From: Irpex lacteus
Lineage: Eukaryota; Basidiomycota; Agaricomycetes; Polyporales; Irpicaceae
NCBI GenBank assembly: GCA_001986395.2
Contig: MQVO02000011.1
Span: 558,001 to 622,000 of the forward strand
Length of the DNA: 64,000 nt
Reading direction: 5' to 3'
Below the pieces are notes generated by a model. The model had not been told where the DNA came from and did no database searches. It saw only the letters and a program-made list of their open reading frames with translations. The position numbers were made by a program, and so were the translations under genes. Position 1 is the stretch's first letter. The number at the start of each line of letters is the position of its first letter. Shown one piece after another: positions 13,301 to 26,615 of the stretch.

Positions 13301-14328
13301 GCAACCGTCTGCATTAACTAGACTCATGGGCGGCACTTCGCGGCTCATTTGTCAAGAATCTCACATTGCTACCTGGATCCTCAGAAGGAAGACCGATTGG
13401 AAGGAGATCAAGCAGCCAATTAGAGCGGTGGTAACCTACCGTACATCTGCTAGGTTGCCCAAATCTGAGTGAGTGCTCACATGACTTGTACACCACAAAG
13501 CGGTTTCATTAATAGCCTTGTAGTTGGTTGGCGCAAGCGGAATTGTCAACTTGTTCACGCTCGCCTCGCTTGGTCCCTCGTTCGATATACTTGAAGCACC
13601 AATTCTCGTTCTTCTACCTAGGTGAAGACTATCGCGCGCTTCTCAGGAGTCATCACTTGGACGTGCCTGCGACCAAGGTCGAAGTTCGCAAGCAGGTCGA
13701 GGTCAGCGGTTCTGGAGCCGGTGGGGCAGGCGAATCTTTCGTCTCAGGCTCATCTCTCCCCTCGCACGCAGCCTTCCCTTCGTCCTTCGATGAACCGCTC
13801 GCATCTGCTCTATCGGCAGAGCTTCGGAGCACCAAGCCTTCGCCGCCTGTCATCCCCATGTACCCCAATGGCCCCGTCTCGCGGTCCTTACGTCCAGCAA
13901 TCCCTATCCGCAACGTCGCTGCTGGGATCAGTGACGGAATGTCGGGGGGCTTGGGTCGTCTGCGTCGGGAGATCGGCAAGGTGCGGTCGCCTCGACTGAT
14001 ACCCCGCAGTGGAGACAGCGTGTCTGCGTCCGTTCCTCTCGAGTTTGACGAAGAGGATGAAGATTTTTCAGCTCTGGATGTCGCGGCGATGGCGGAGCAG
14101 GGGAGAGACTCGCAGTCACGCGCGACTTCCCGCGAGGCGGCGTCGCTGTCGACACCCTCGACGGGCATCGAGCCTCTCCCTATGGAGAGTGAGGAAGATA
14201 TCTCATGGGAGGGGTGGACTAATGAGGACAAGCAGGCTGTGGATGAGGTCGAGCAGTTTGATGATATCGGAGTAGGGTACATGGATGAGGAATGGCCTCA
14301 TGCCACTACTCGCCCGCTGCGCTCGTGA
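10309..14328 (+). CDS. BCAS3-like WD40-repeat protein
   Basis: A protein of roughly 1,100-1,200 residues. ATG 10309 gives MPVKTNKRNARKQQHNEPED, then a long disordered Pro/Ser-rich N-terminus. Across introns near 10696-11300 the propeller begins: RVLVLGYRTGLQVWDCTDLG, then SISEILNL. A later block reads GGYSITVYDLGPLKYG followed by PVSKITFSDDGTSLVVAFKD. Another reads HIYDLKRGRTSGLVESLDWA, then DGRWIGVGTRKRTIHLFATN, the conserved core just before the BCAS3 domain. The C-terminal part is acidic and ends RPLRS, TGA 14326-14328. BCAS3-family proteins (animal BCAS3, plant ATG18f-h) bind phosphoinositides or phagophore membranes, so a role in autophagy or membrane traffic is inferred. The exon at 13528-14328 is uninterrupted; borders around 10700-11700 and 12840-13530 are approximate. 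Confidence 0.82.
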
Positions 14329-14656
14329 AGGAATTGTTCTAGATGACCAATCGATCAATAATGTACAAGTCAATCGAGGATTCTCGGACATTGTGCCTTG
14401 GCAGTCGTTTGCATAAGAACGGGAATGCGATCGTAAGGAATAGGAGGAAGTGATGACGAGGTAGCCCATGAAACAAGATAAGTATTCTACTGAAACTTTA
14501 GCAGCGAGTATACAGTTTCGTCGTACCTCTTGATCAAATACATCGTTTCAACTGTACGCTCTTCTTGCAACTTAAGTGATGCTACTAAGTTTCATATGCT
14601 CCTGATTTCACAATATAGCCGTTAAATAAAATCCTCCCGATGTAATTGTACGTAGT
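14329..14656. other. Convergent intergenic spacer
   Basis: 328 bp between the stop codons of two converging genes. It is expected to hold both 3' UTRs; nothing else is seen. Confidence 0.6.
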
Positions 14657-17600
14657 TCATGAACCCATACACCCTATCAACAACCAAAGGATCAGTTGTT
14701 ATGCGACTCGGAGATAGCATCGGTACTCACCCCTCAGCACCCCAAATACACTGCCTCAGCTTTGGCGCACTCTGTGCCTGCAGCGTCGGAGGTACATACA
14801 TCGGACCATCAGATATGCAAGCTTCATGCTCTTGGGTTATAGACGTGAAAGCGTAGAATACAGCTGGCGGAGGTGGTCCAGACCCTGGCATGAACGGTGA
14901 GTGCATCTGGTGGTGGTGAAGGTGGTGATGGTGATGGCTTGAGTGCGCGCCACTGGCAGGAAAACCTGGCCGGTGGCCATGCATATTATGGTGGAGGCGA
15001 GTTAACAGATGCGCTGGCGGGACTTGGCGGACATCATGAATAACGAAACGTTGATCTATACCCGCACGGGTTACTGTATTGCGATCGCTCTTGTTAGTGT
15101 TAAGTCGGGGCCTACAGCTGAGTGAGCACTCACCTAGGACCAGGTCGTGCGGTTCGACGCCATGCTTTGCTGCGAGTCCGGACGCATGCGAAAGAAGAGC
15201 TTTCCAGGCATCGCTCACGTAGCGGACGACCTTCTCATGGACCACTTGGACGTTCTGCCTCGTACCTGCCTCCATCACCAACGGCCATCTACTCGTACGA
15301 TCAGCTGACCCTTCATGACATATACAAATTCTGGATTGGCTAACTCACCCGTAGACATTCCCCGGCAATACGAACGACTGCAAGTCCTCTTTGTCAATTC
15401 TCCCGAACTGAAGAAGCGTCTTCCACCCTGTAGCATGCTCTGTAGTTTCCAGCTCGACCACTCCGTCCTCCAACAAATTACCGATCTTCACAAACTCTTT
15501 CCATCTTTGCCTTTCGTCTCCATCGCCCTTGGGCACATAACCCACATCACCCACGGAAAACTGGTGCGCCTGACAAAAGGTGTTTGCCCACGACTGTCCA
15601 TGAGTACGCGCACGAATACCTGCCATGCGGATCATAGGGAGAGAAAGCGGCTCGGCTTCTTCGTCATCGTCATTGCCTAGGAGCTCGTCCAGGCGAGAGG
15701 ATGCGGAAGAGAGCGAGTCATCGCCGCTGGGAAAGATGGACCGAGCGAGGAGGCCCAAGTGGTTAATTTTCAGTTGTAGATCGCTGGGCTCTGTGTCGCA
15801 GATCGGGTTAGTGAATACTCCAGTTCATGCGGGCGTGCGGCTTGCCTGCTTCCTCGGGATCATACGGTTTACGTGAAAGGCCACGGTGGGGTATCAACTG
15901 GTATGGTCAACATCAAGTTTCCTGCTTGTGAAAGTATATTTGAACTCACCTGAATGAAGATATCTCGGATAGAATGAGCCAGCCCGAAGTTGCGGTAAGA
16001 AGTCAGATTGTGCACTTCCGGCGGAGGGAGGCCCATGACCATCGTATCGTATCCTTCGATGCGGAAGCTTGCGTACTGTGCCAGCCATGAGCTCAGACTC
16101 TGAGTAGTGCAATCGAAGTGGAAGAGACGTGCCTCGACGTAGTCCTGGATTTTCGAGTCCGTTAGAGACAGTTGGCGTTGCATGTATATCGCCGCATCCT
16201 ACATAGAGTCAGTTCTGGTGTGATGCTATTGCCTGAAGGTTCGCTGTTTTTACGCACAAACACGTCTTTGTACTTTCGAAACTCTGTAGTGAGCTGTCCA
16301 TCCTGGCGCAGGCGAACGAAACCTGAGCTTACAAATCTAATCAAGAGTCGTGCACAGTCCAGCAAGCTAGCGTTCTTGAGTGCATCTTGTACTCTGGCTT
16401 GTGGTAGACGGGTCTGGACTGTACTCCGGATGACAAGTCGTTAAAACTCTCGCACTTTGCAATAGATCATTCTCTCACCGTTCGCGAGAAGGATGAATGG
16501 AGTAGGTCCGTCAGTACCGGAATACCCGACCATTTGAGGTAGGTTAGGGTGGCTAGCAGTTATGTGAACTTTCAGTGAGACAATAGTGGGGCCAATTCAA
16601 GTATAGCACATACTAGACGTTTTGTAGCGTTTTCACATCCCTTATCCATCGCTGCAAAGAACATTCGTCAGCGTAGCGCCACTGGGTGTAGTTCAAGTTG
16701 CGCCTCTCGCACCTTGGCAGCTTGGCCATATGGTCCCTCATAAGAGAGCATCATGAGCTGTCTACCGTTCACATGAGCGTCCCTTCCTCCCGCCCACCAC
16801 CCACTCTTGATTCTAGATGGAGCACGAACTACAACCTCGGATTGATGATATCTGCGGAACTACATAATCCGTCAAAAATTTAGCTGAATATCATGTAGGC
16901 TTTATTATTCACCCCTTTGTCTTCCAGTGCATCTGCTTCTGCTTTGACTTCTTCATCATGATCGGTCTTGAAGATAGCAGCAGGAACAGCATTTGCTATG
17001 CTTAGGTTTGGGTCATCGACAAGTGTGAAGTTGTCTGAGGAAGAGCGTTCACTTGGAGGATAAGAGACGAGATCGCTTTCGCTGAAGGTCATGGACCGCT
17101 GGTGTACAATCAGATACACCACTCCGTTTGCGACAGGATATTCCATGGCGTCAACAGCTTACCGGAGTGTCGCAAATTGCAGCTGAGTCAGTAAACGGGT
17201 TCGAGGCGCCGATTGATGATGTCAAGCCTCGGGTCTCTGTGGAACTACTTTTGTACGACGAGTTAAAGCTTCTCCCAATAGCATGATGGATGTGGATTAA
17301 AGTTGCGATCTATATCGTATATCGTTGCATCAGGAACCGACAAGACACTGGAAATCATCACGATACTTACCTGGAATGATCGTGCCGCATCATCCACAAG
17401 GACGTTATATTCAGCAAGGGCAGTTTCAATAGTGTTCTTTCTCATGAGTCTGCTGCGCCACTTTTGTTCGGATTCTTTCTTGAGGTCATCGTGAATAAAT
17501 TGTAGTGTCCTGGAAACAACACGCTGTTAGGTGTTAGGTGTTTTGATCTGGTATGGTTTGTACCTCTCAAATTTGGCAATGGCCTTGAGCAAAGGTGCGG

Positions 17601-17920
17601 GAGCGTCCTCCCAGCGCCCGTCCATTGCATCGCGAAGGTCTGTCAGCAGCTTCAAACATCGTCTTGCAAGACGGTAACATTCGTCTCTGTTGCTTTGTAC
17701 GTCCTGCGCCGGTTCCATATGATGAGTTAACTTGTTGATATAGAAGCGAAAATACACTCACCTGAATGGTTTGGAATATAAGCAGCAGTATTCCAGTCGC
17801 AGCCCGTGCGGGAGGAAACTGAAGCATATCTGCGAGTTCATAAGTCACCGATGTGGTGGCAACTGCGACGGTTAGCACATTCTGCCCTGTGAGTCTTCTC
17901 TTGACATAGCGGAGGGGCAT
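14657..17920 (-). CDS. Protein with MLKL-like helical N-terminus and degenerate kinase-like domain
   Basis: A gene of about 13 exons and perhaps 750 residues. ATG 17920 gives MPLRYVKRRLTGQNVLTVAV, then the hydrophobic helix ARAATGILLLIFQTIQ joined to VQSNRDECYRLARRCLKLL and RWEDAPAPLLKAIAKFE. This pattern (helix, VQSN, Cys/Leu helix, 'ALAEYN...FQ') resembles the MLKL N-terminal/HeLo-type bundle seen in many mushroom proteins. Further exons join as FRRYHQSEVVVRAPSRIKSG, NGRQLMMLSYEGPYGQAAK, RDVKTLQNVYHPNLPQMVGY and GPTPFILLANVQTRLPQ. That looks like a kinase N-lobe and hinge, but there is no VAIK lysine and no HRD or DFG. FRIEGYDTMVMGLPPPEV sits where the activation segment would be. The C-terminal region contains FSVGDVGYVPKGDGD, VTRAGIDQRFVIHDVRQ and a His tract (SSHHHHHLHHHQMH). 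It ends WGAEGCMGS, TGA 14657. Role unknown. An adaptor or membrane-acting function is an inference from architecture only. Confidence 0.68.
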
Positions 17921-18395
17921 CTTGAGTTTATTCTGGTGTTTCGGATGGTGGCCTCATCTACCAAGCCACCGTGGCTGCTGTTGAATGTGTGCAATCCGAA
18001 GACGAGCTGGCTTCATACCTTCAAGTATAAGTACGAAGTTCGAGTTAGCAACGATCTGCCCGCCTTTCAAAAGTGAAGTGTACCTGATAGCCTGATCTAC
18101 AGATTGACGCGTCAAGATCCAATGATTCATTACCTTTAATTACCGCAATAGACCATGGTCCACGCGCAGATATCACCTCCTTCTAATCACCCATGCAAGA
18201 GCACTTTTAAGATATCGTTCGTCCCAGCGGAGTGGAAGTTTGACATGAGTACGCAGGGGCGAAACGCGTGTTCTCGGCATGGAGGAACGCGTACCGTACT
18301 TTGGCGCCGACGATGCACCTTCTTGTCTCGCTTCCACCTACTTATCTCGAGGCCCGCACACGACTTGCTCTGATCCCCCACAACTCAACTCGACA
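17921..18395. promoter_or_regulatory. Divergent promoter region, pseudokinase gene / NAA30
   Basis: 475 bp between two diverging ATGs. No gene is seen. No strong TATA is recognised on either side. Confidence 0.45.
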
Positions 18396-19305
18396 ATGAC
18401 CTCGATAGTTTACAGAAATTATATGGGCGAGTCAGATTTGCCTCATATCATGGCGTTAGTTCAACACGAACTTAGCGAGCCGTATGTTATTTACACATAT
18501 CGTTATTTCTTGCACCAGTGGTATGCCTCCTCTCCTCCTTATCGCCCGTGTTGTGTCAACTCCTGCTGACCTGTGCTTTACTATATTCTCAGGCCTCAGC
18601 TGTCTTACCTCGTATGTCTCGACGAATAATAGGATTGAACTTGGGATGATTTATAGCGACATTTTTAGGCATTTCCTGCAGGATCGTCTGAGCCTGTCGG
18701 TGTCATCGTCTGTAAGCAAAGCTTGCACCACGAAGACCATACTCGCAACCGCGGGTATATTGCGATGCTAAGTGTTAACCGTAACTGGCGGAAAAGAGGG
18801 ATTGGTAAGTTTCCCTTCCACTCACCTTAGGGTAGAAGTAGTATTCATCAAGCGCCCAGCAAGCACGCTGGTCAAACGCTCCGTAGATAACATGCGTAAA
18901 GCAGGTGCTGTAGAGGTACGTGTCTCTACGTGTCTCGTATAGACTCACACGGCCTCACACGGCCTCACTATACTTCAGGTTGTTCTCGAAACCGAATTCG
19001 ATAATGCCGCAGCACTCTCGTTGTACGAGTCACTGGGCTTTATCCGCGAGAAACGCCTATTCCGTTTCTACCTCAACGGAAAAGACGCATTCCGTCTCAT
19101 TCTCGCTGTGACACCTCTAGAAGCAGACGAGAAGGCCGAGGACTCCGATGCCGACTCCATCTTGACCATCGTTCCAGATATACCGCTGGTTCAGCGGAAA
19201 CATATCCCTCTGACGCGCCCCTCTATAATGCTCAACCCGCCCACACGCACTTTCAAGATACCTCCTCTTCCCTACGACTCTGATGATGACGTCTCTTCCC
19301 GGTGA
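18396..19305 (+). CDS. NAA30: N-alpha-acetyltransferase 30, NatC catalytic subunit
   Basis: Acetylates the N-terminal Met of nascent chains starting Met-hydrophobic (Met-Leu, Met-Ile, Met-Phe). ATG 18396 gives [20 protein letters not shown], then [20 protein letters not shown] and QWPQLSYL. Across a GTATGT-TTTTAG intron comes [17 protein letters not shown] and [13 protein letters not shown]. The acetyl-CoA loop R-K-R-G-I-A ([QR]xxGx[GA]) is rebuilt across intron 18805-18859. Next are [18 protein letters not shown] and [20 protein letters not shown], then [16 protein letters not shown]. All are hallmark Mak3/NAA30 segments. An acidic tail of about 60 residues extends past the GNAT fold and ends DDDVSSR, TGA 19303-19305. 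The family is very clear. Confidence 0.93.
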
Positions 19306-19782
19306 TTTCTTACTCTCACACTCGGTGTTCTTGCTTCCGCACGTTCTGTATATGTAGCTCAACATCCCCCTCTCAGTCTTGCCATACCGGTGTCCTCTTG
19401 CAGTAACTTATTCTCATGTTGTACTACCATAATACCACCACTGCTGTTTCTCGAGGGTTCTATCGATTTTTCCACACGCATGTGCACCTTCACGCGACGT
19501 AGGGAACATTGTCGCAAGAACTGACTCGGGTTGTATCTCATCAGCTGACGAAGCACCTCGCAGATATGCCTGATGGTTCTTGGCTAGAGATGTTTCCTCC
19601 GACTATGGTCGACGTGTCAGGCAGTGATTTAGAGAACGACGTGGCAGAAGGATGTGCGGGACCCCAGGCACCGCACGTGTGATCGGGGTCCGACTGACGT
19701 GGCGGAGGACGAGTTATAATACGCGTCTCAGTTTCGCTTCGTACCTTCACGACCTTTCTTCTTTCTCTTCTTCACCTCCACC
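19306..19782 (+). promoter_or_regulatory. BiP promoter with UPRE/ERSE-like CGTG motifs
   Basis: Four ACGTG-core elements lie within 175 bp of the start codon: GACGTGTC at 19611-19618, GACGTGG at 19638-19644, CACGTG at 19674-19679 and TGACGTGG at 19695-19702. TGACGTGG is the established XBP1/Hac1-type unfolded-protein-response element. A TATAAT-like stretch follows at about 19714-19720. This fits induction of BiP by ER stress. The regulator itself is not in the window. Confidence 0.6.
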
Positions 19783-22193
<2,411 letters not shown>

Positions 22194-22837
22194 ACTTAGT
22201 TATACATACTTTGGGTAGTGTCGTAATTTTATTATTCGTTTGAATTCTGCAACGTGCGTGAGAAGTCGTGTAGCAGTCACTGGGTGAGAATTGCGAAGAG
22301 AGTATTTCAATAAGCGCCGATGAGCCACCAAGTATTTCCTGGCCAACATCATCGACTTTTAAGTTTTTGCTCGACCACAATGAATTCCAAGAAACTTCAA
22401 ACCACCGCAACAAATAAAGCCGGTGATGAATCGCTTACTCATATTCATGCCCAGTCAGTTGCTTCGTGGATGGCCACTGCAGAAACTTTACTCGCGCTCA
22501 GCACCCAAAAGTTGATACCAACAACGCCACGGGGATACATTATCTAAGATCTTCTGGTGGGCATGATATGCATTCTTGTATGCGGCTGGCCGATATTGAA
22601 AAACTTATCTATTTAATGACAGGGATAATGCATGCATATGGCGAGGCCGCGGGCTGACCCTCTAAACAGTTAGGGGTCGTGTTAGCCTCTACCCGACGGC
22701 TGTTTGTATATAGTTCGATACGACAACTGGAACTCCTCCTTTGCAGCTTCTTCCAGTCCAACGACTACCCTCAAGCGGTTGCGCTCCCGGCCCTCGTCTC
22801 GTCTCCCTGCTTTCGACGCTTTCAATTTGCTTTCGCT
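22194..22837. other. Intergenic: BiP 3' flank and promoter of the repeat-protein gene
   Basis: 644 bp. A short ORF at 22379-22547 (55 residues from ATG 22380) shows no family features and is not called. A TATATA box lies at 22707-22712, 131 bp before the next start. Confidence 0.5.
22707..22712 (+). promoter_or_regulatory. TATA-like box of the repeat-protein gene
   Basis: TATATA 131 bp upstream of ATG 22838. Its position argues that the upstream in-frame codons from 22679 are not translated and supports the start at 22838. Confidence 0.4.
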
Positions 22838-25800
22838 ATGGCTCCCATCCCTGCTCTCCCTCCTACTGCTCTCACGGTCACCATGCCTTCTCTGCTCTGG
22901 CTCCAATGGATCTTCTTCGCTGTCCTCGCTTTGCTCTCCGTCTCGCTGGTCATGGTCATCCTCATCCGGGTCACTCGTCAGGCAAACACATTTATCTCGA
23001 CATCCGTCAAGAGATTTCAAGAGAGGAAGCTAGTCTTACCGACGCATCTCAACTCACTGGTACCGAGACCTGTGATCTTACCCCTCTCGTACGCGACTCT
23101 CGACGTCGGCACGTTCGCACAGGAGGAGACAAGTCAGCCGCTCAAGGAAGCCCCCTTGAACGAGACTCTTAACGACGCCGTCTCCTCCTCCGAATCTTCT
23201 GCGATCTCGTGCTCGACTGGTCCGTGCCTTCTTGACGACAACTCGCATCTCGTTGTTCCCTCAAGTCTTGAAGACTCGGATGATGACTTCGTCGACGCTG
23301 AAACGCCTCTCGACACACCGGTGCTCAGCCCATCTCTCGATTCGGATATGGATTCGACAGACTCTGCACCGCAGACCCCGTCATTCGAAGAATCCCCTCT
23401 ACTCGTTGATGGCTGCTCAAAGGGCCTCCTGGCCGCTAGTGGCGGCTCTCGCAGCGGCATTCTCACCGGATTGTTCGGCCCTCTGGTGAAGTCAGCCTCC
23501 ATGGATGTTCTCTGTATCAAAGACATGAATGTCTGCGGCTCGACCGATAATCTTTGCACCGCATCTCTCCCCAACGAAGACGACTATCTTATCGAAGCGG
23601 AGGAGACCCTCGATACACCAGAGTTCAGCCCGTCGCTGGACTCAGAGGCTGACTCAGTCGTCGGTTCTCCGCTACAGACTCCCGCGCTTGAGGGTGCTGT
23701 CAACTGTGGTCCAAAGGCACAACTCGTTGATATTGACAACCACGACGGGAGTATCATCGGAGACTCCGCCTCTCTAATTGCAGCGGCCTTCTCGGACTCG
23801 CTCTGTCTAAAGGACCTCAACATCTACGGCTCCGATGATAACCTGTGTTCTCTGTCTCTCGGTGGTCTGCCCTCCTGCGGTTCCTTCTATGACATCTGCA
23901 TACCGGTATGTAGCTCTTCACTTAATCCTGACACTGTATAGCTGACCCTTTCAACAGACATCGTCACTCAAGAACGCTTCTGTTGCCAGCAATGATCCTC
24001 CTATCGGTAGATGCGATCATGGCGATGAAATGCAAGGTTCTCTCGTCGATGCTGCTTCAGCGGACTCGCTTCGCCTCGAGGACCTCATCATCCCCGGCTC
24101 CGGAGACAACCTCTGCGCTCTGTCCTTAGGCGACTTGCCATCTTGCGGCTCTCTATATGATGTCTGTGCATCGGTAAGTAGCCATTATTCTCATTCAGCC
24201 ACGGGATTAGCTGACACTTCTTCCCAGGTTTTGTCGATTGAGAAAGCTTCCATACCTGTGCTCGCCCGAAATTCGGCTGGGTCTTCAAGCTCTCTCTGTT
24301 TAGAAGACCTCATCGACTCAAGCGAGAACCTCTGTGCATTGTCTCTTGGCGATCTGCCTTCCTGCAGTTCCCTCTATGCTGTTTGTATACCAGTACGTCC
24401 CCTTGCTCTTCATATCGGCATAACCCTCACTGACACCTCCCCGCAGCCCCTTCCGACGAAGGTTGCTTACGTACATGCACTGGCTGGCAGTGGTTCGAGC
24501 GACTCGCGAAATATCAAGGCATTCCGCGGTGACTCTGTGGATGCGAAATTGGGCTCTCTGACTTCGGCAATTTCGACGGATTCGCTCTGTATCGATGGTC
24601 TTCACCTCTTCGGCTCTGGCGATAACCTCTGCGCTCTGTCACTTGGAGATTTGCCTTCTGCCGGCTCCCTCTACGCTGTATGTTCGAACAGCGAACTCGA
24701 TTTCAAGACATCCACCAGGGCTGTTGGCAAAGACTATCGTGTTGAACACTCGAACGGAATGTTTGGCTCTCTGACTGCCACGGATTCAGCAAACTCTTTG
24801 TGCCTTGAGAAACTCGACCTGCACGGCTCTAATGAAAACCTTTGCGCCTTGTCCCTCGCAGACTTGCCTTCGGTCGACTCCCTCTACGATGTCTGTATAC
24901 CTGGCGAACTCGATGACAAGACACCAACCAGAGCTGGTGGCGGAACCTATCGCGGCGCGGATTCAAACAATATGATCGGCTCTCTCGCCGGTGCAATTTC
25001 CAGCGACTCGCTCTGCCTTGAGAACCTCGACATGTACGATTCCGGTGAAAACTTTTGTGCCCTGTCTTTCGGCGATCTGCCCTCTTGCGGCTCTCTATAT
25101 GAAGTTTGCTCACCGGTACGTAACATATACAAGAGTTCTAATATGGACCCAATTAACTCTCATCTGCAGGTTCGCAACTCCAACAGTGAGCTTTGCTCTG
25201 CGACTCTCCCCGAGCTTCCCGCCCACGACTCCCTCCACGATTCATACATTCCGGACGATCCTGAAGAAGAGACCCTACCGACAATGCCTATCATCATAAT
25301 CACGGACTGCAGCGACAAGCACAACACCCGCTACCCCTACGAATCACAACATCATCCTTCAACTCCTTCCACCTCTGCTTTCTACAAAGATCTCGGTTTA
25401 CCTACCTCTGCGCACGAAATCTCCAGGCGCCATGCTCCCATTCCAATCCCGTTCGCGCCGAAGCTTCCCGACGGCTGCTACATTCACGTTGAACCTCTCG
25501 GATCTGAAGCCTACCTCTACGCCTTCGCACCTTCCCTCGACGAATACGAGACCCATCCTGAGGAGGAATCATTGCCTGATCTGTTACGCCTCGGACTCCG
25601 GTCTACAAGTGATAGCAGCAATGTGCCTTTCGATGACCACGGTTTCGACTGGAACAGGACCCTAGGAATGGAGATAGAACCCAACGACGAGGAAGAATCC
25701 AGCATGGCTTCGACGAATGGCGACGACCTGTGCATGGATTCTGAAGAGTCTCTCTCGACTGACTTGTCGTGTCTTGGATTACGGTCTTCAAGCATCAGCA

Positions 25801-26078
25801 GCGATACGACTATTGATGACTTTATCCTGGGAGGCGAGAAGCTTGGGAGGTCGCAATCTGATCTCCTACGCCTCGCGTTTCGGCCTACAAGAGGATTCGG
25901 CGATGCAACCTCGGAAGGTGCTCAGCGAGGAGAGACGAAGATACGATCTACGAATATCTTGGGCAACTGCAGACGACGTCAGGAGATTGCGACTGGGATA
26001 GAGATTTGGAGAGAGGTGTGTATGAGAGAAGACGAACAACAGCGACTGCCTTCAGCTAGGAAGCACTACGAAAGATGA
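22838..26078 (+). CDS. Uncharacterised membrane-anchored protein with tandem 'DSLCLEDL...LPSCGSLYDVC' repeats
   Basis: I do not recognise this family. Five exons (22838-23905, 23958-24173, 24228-24392, 24447-25115, 25170-26078) are each a multiple of 3 and all introns are phase 0. They give 1,008 residues. The N-terminus MAPIPALPPTALTVTMPSLL leads into one transmembrane helix (about residues 20-46, LQWIFFAVLALLSVSLVMVI) and a basic stop-transfer. A twice-repeated acidic segment follows (DTPVLSPSLDSDMDS and DTPEFSPSLDSEADS). Then come about seven repeats of the form S-D-S-L-C-L-E-D-L-x3-GSGDNLCALSLGDLP, SCGSLYDVC, between about 23496 and 25115, with one degenerate copy after. A second repeat type (SLPDLLRLGLRSTSDSS, STDLSCLGLRSSSISSD, QSDLLRLAFRPTRGFGD) lies at about 25567-25910. 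The regular Leu spacing and Cys pairs suggest a structured repeat, but no function is proposed. Confidence 0.7.
23790..25115 (+). repeat. Tandem coding repeat array, partly exon-plus-intron units
   Basis: Six good copies of a unit of about 36 codons, centred on NLCALSLGDLPSCGSLYDVC. They begin near 23790, 24060, 24279, 24570, 24780 and 25002. In four copies (first, second, third and last) the unit ends at a splice donor right after 'VC-x-P/S'. In the two copies ending near 24680 and 24900 the coding sequence runs straight on (SNSELDFKTSTRA, PGELDDKTPTRA). The array therefore looks like duplication of an exon together with its intron, followed by loss or non-gain of the intron in part of the copies. 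Confidence 0.65.
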
Positions 26079-26615
26079 GGAAAAGTTTTCGCGATACCTG
26101 GCCTTGATATTATGGTACGTTCGCCGCATATATCCGATTTGGCTCTTACTGACTGCTTACTTAGCCTATATACAGCTACAATAATCCCGCACCCTATCAC
26201 CCTACCTTTCAACATCCGACATCTATAACATGCTCTCTCCGTGCTTTCTCCTATGACTCCTTATATACGACTCTTCATGCTCTCCATATGCCTTCCTATT
26301 CCTTGTTTATCTATTCTTCGAAGTTCAGGGGCGTGTTCCACCCGCGTACCCTTTTTTCGGATGTCTGGAACATCCGTGTCCACTCGTTTGTTTCTGTTCT
26401 CATCGTATATACGTAGCACCAGTAGCAGTAGCAGTAGAAATAGTAGTTAGTTACGAATGAATAACCGCCCACGAAATAGACACCATTGAGCTGATGCTTA
26501 ACATGAGTAGTACCTCGAACGCTAAAACGCAGCCCGTGCTCTTCCTGAAGTTTTCTCATGCATCTTATTGGTCGAAAATATACATTGACATTACTGATGA
26601 GTATTTAACATTTAC
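26079..26615. other. Convergent intergenic spacer
   Basis: 537 bp between two converging genes. It holds a (CAG/TAG)-like short run near 26410-26445 (AGCAGTAGCAGTAG) and no recognised gene. Confidence 0.5.

Noticed and set aside
13653..14282. Minus-strand ORF of 209 codons
   Set aside because: Antisense shadow of the BCAS3-like C-terminal exon; Ser-rich and without domain features.
16880..17146. Minus-strand ORF starting MEYPVANGVVYLIVHQRS as a separate gene
   Set aside because: Its first part is intronic. From the acceptor at about 17105 (RSMTFSESD) it is an exon of the pseudokinase gene.
17170..17215. GGTTCGAGGC, looking like a tRNA B box
   Set aside because: No matching A box or cloverleaf could be formed around it. 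Other GGTTCGA hits in the window lie in coding exons.
22679..22837. In-frame N-terminal extension of the repeat protein (from ATG 22679)
   Set aside because: A TATA box sits inside the extension (22707-22712), and the next Met (22838) is followed by a sensible membrane-anchor N-terminus.
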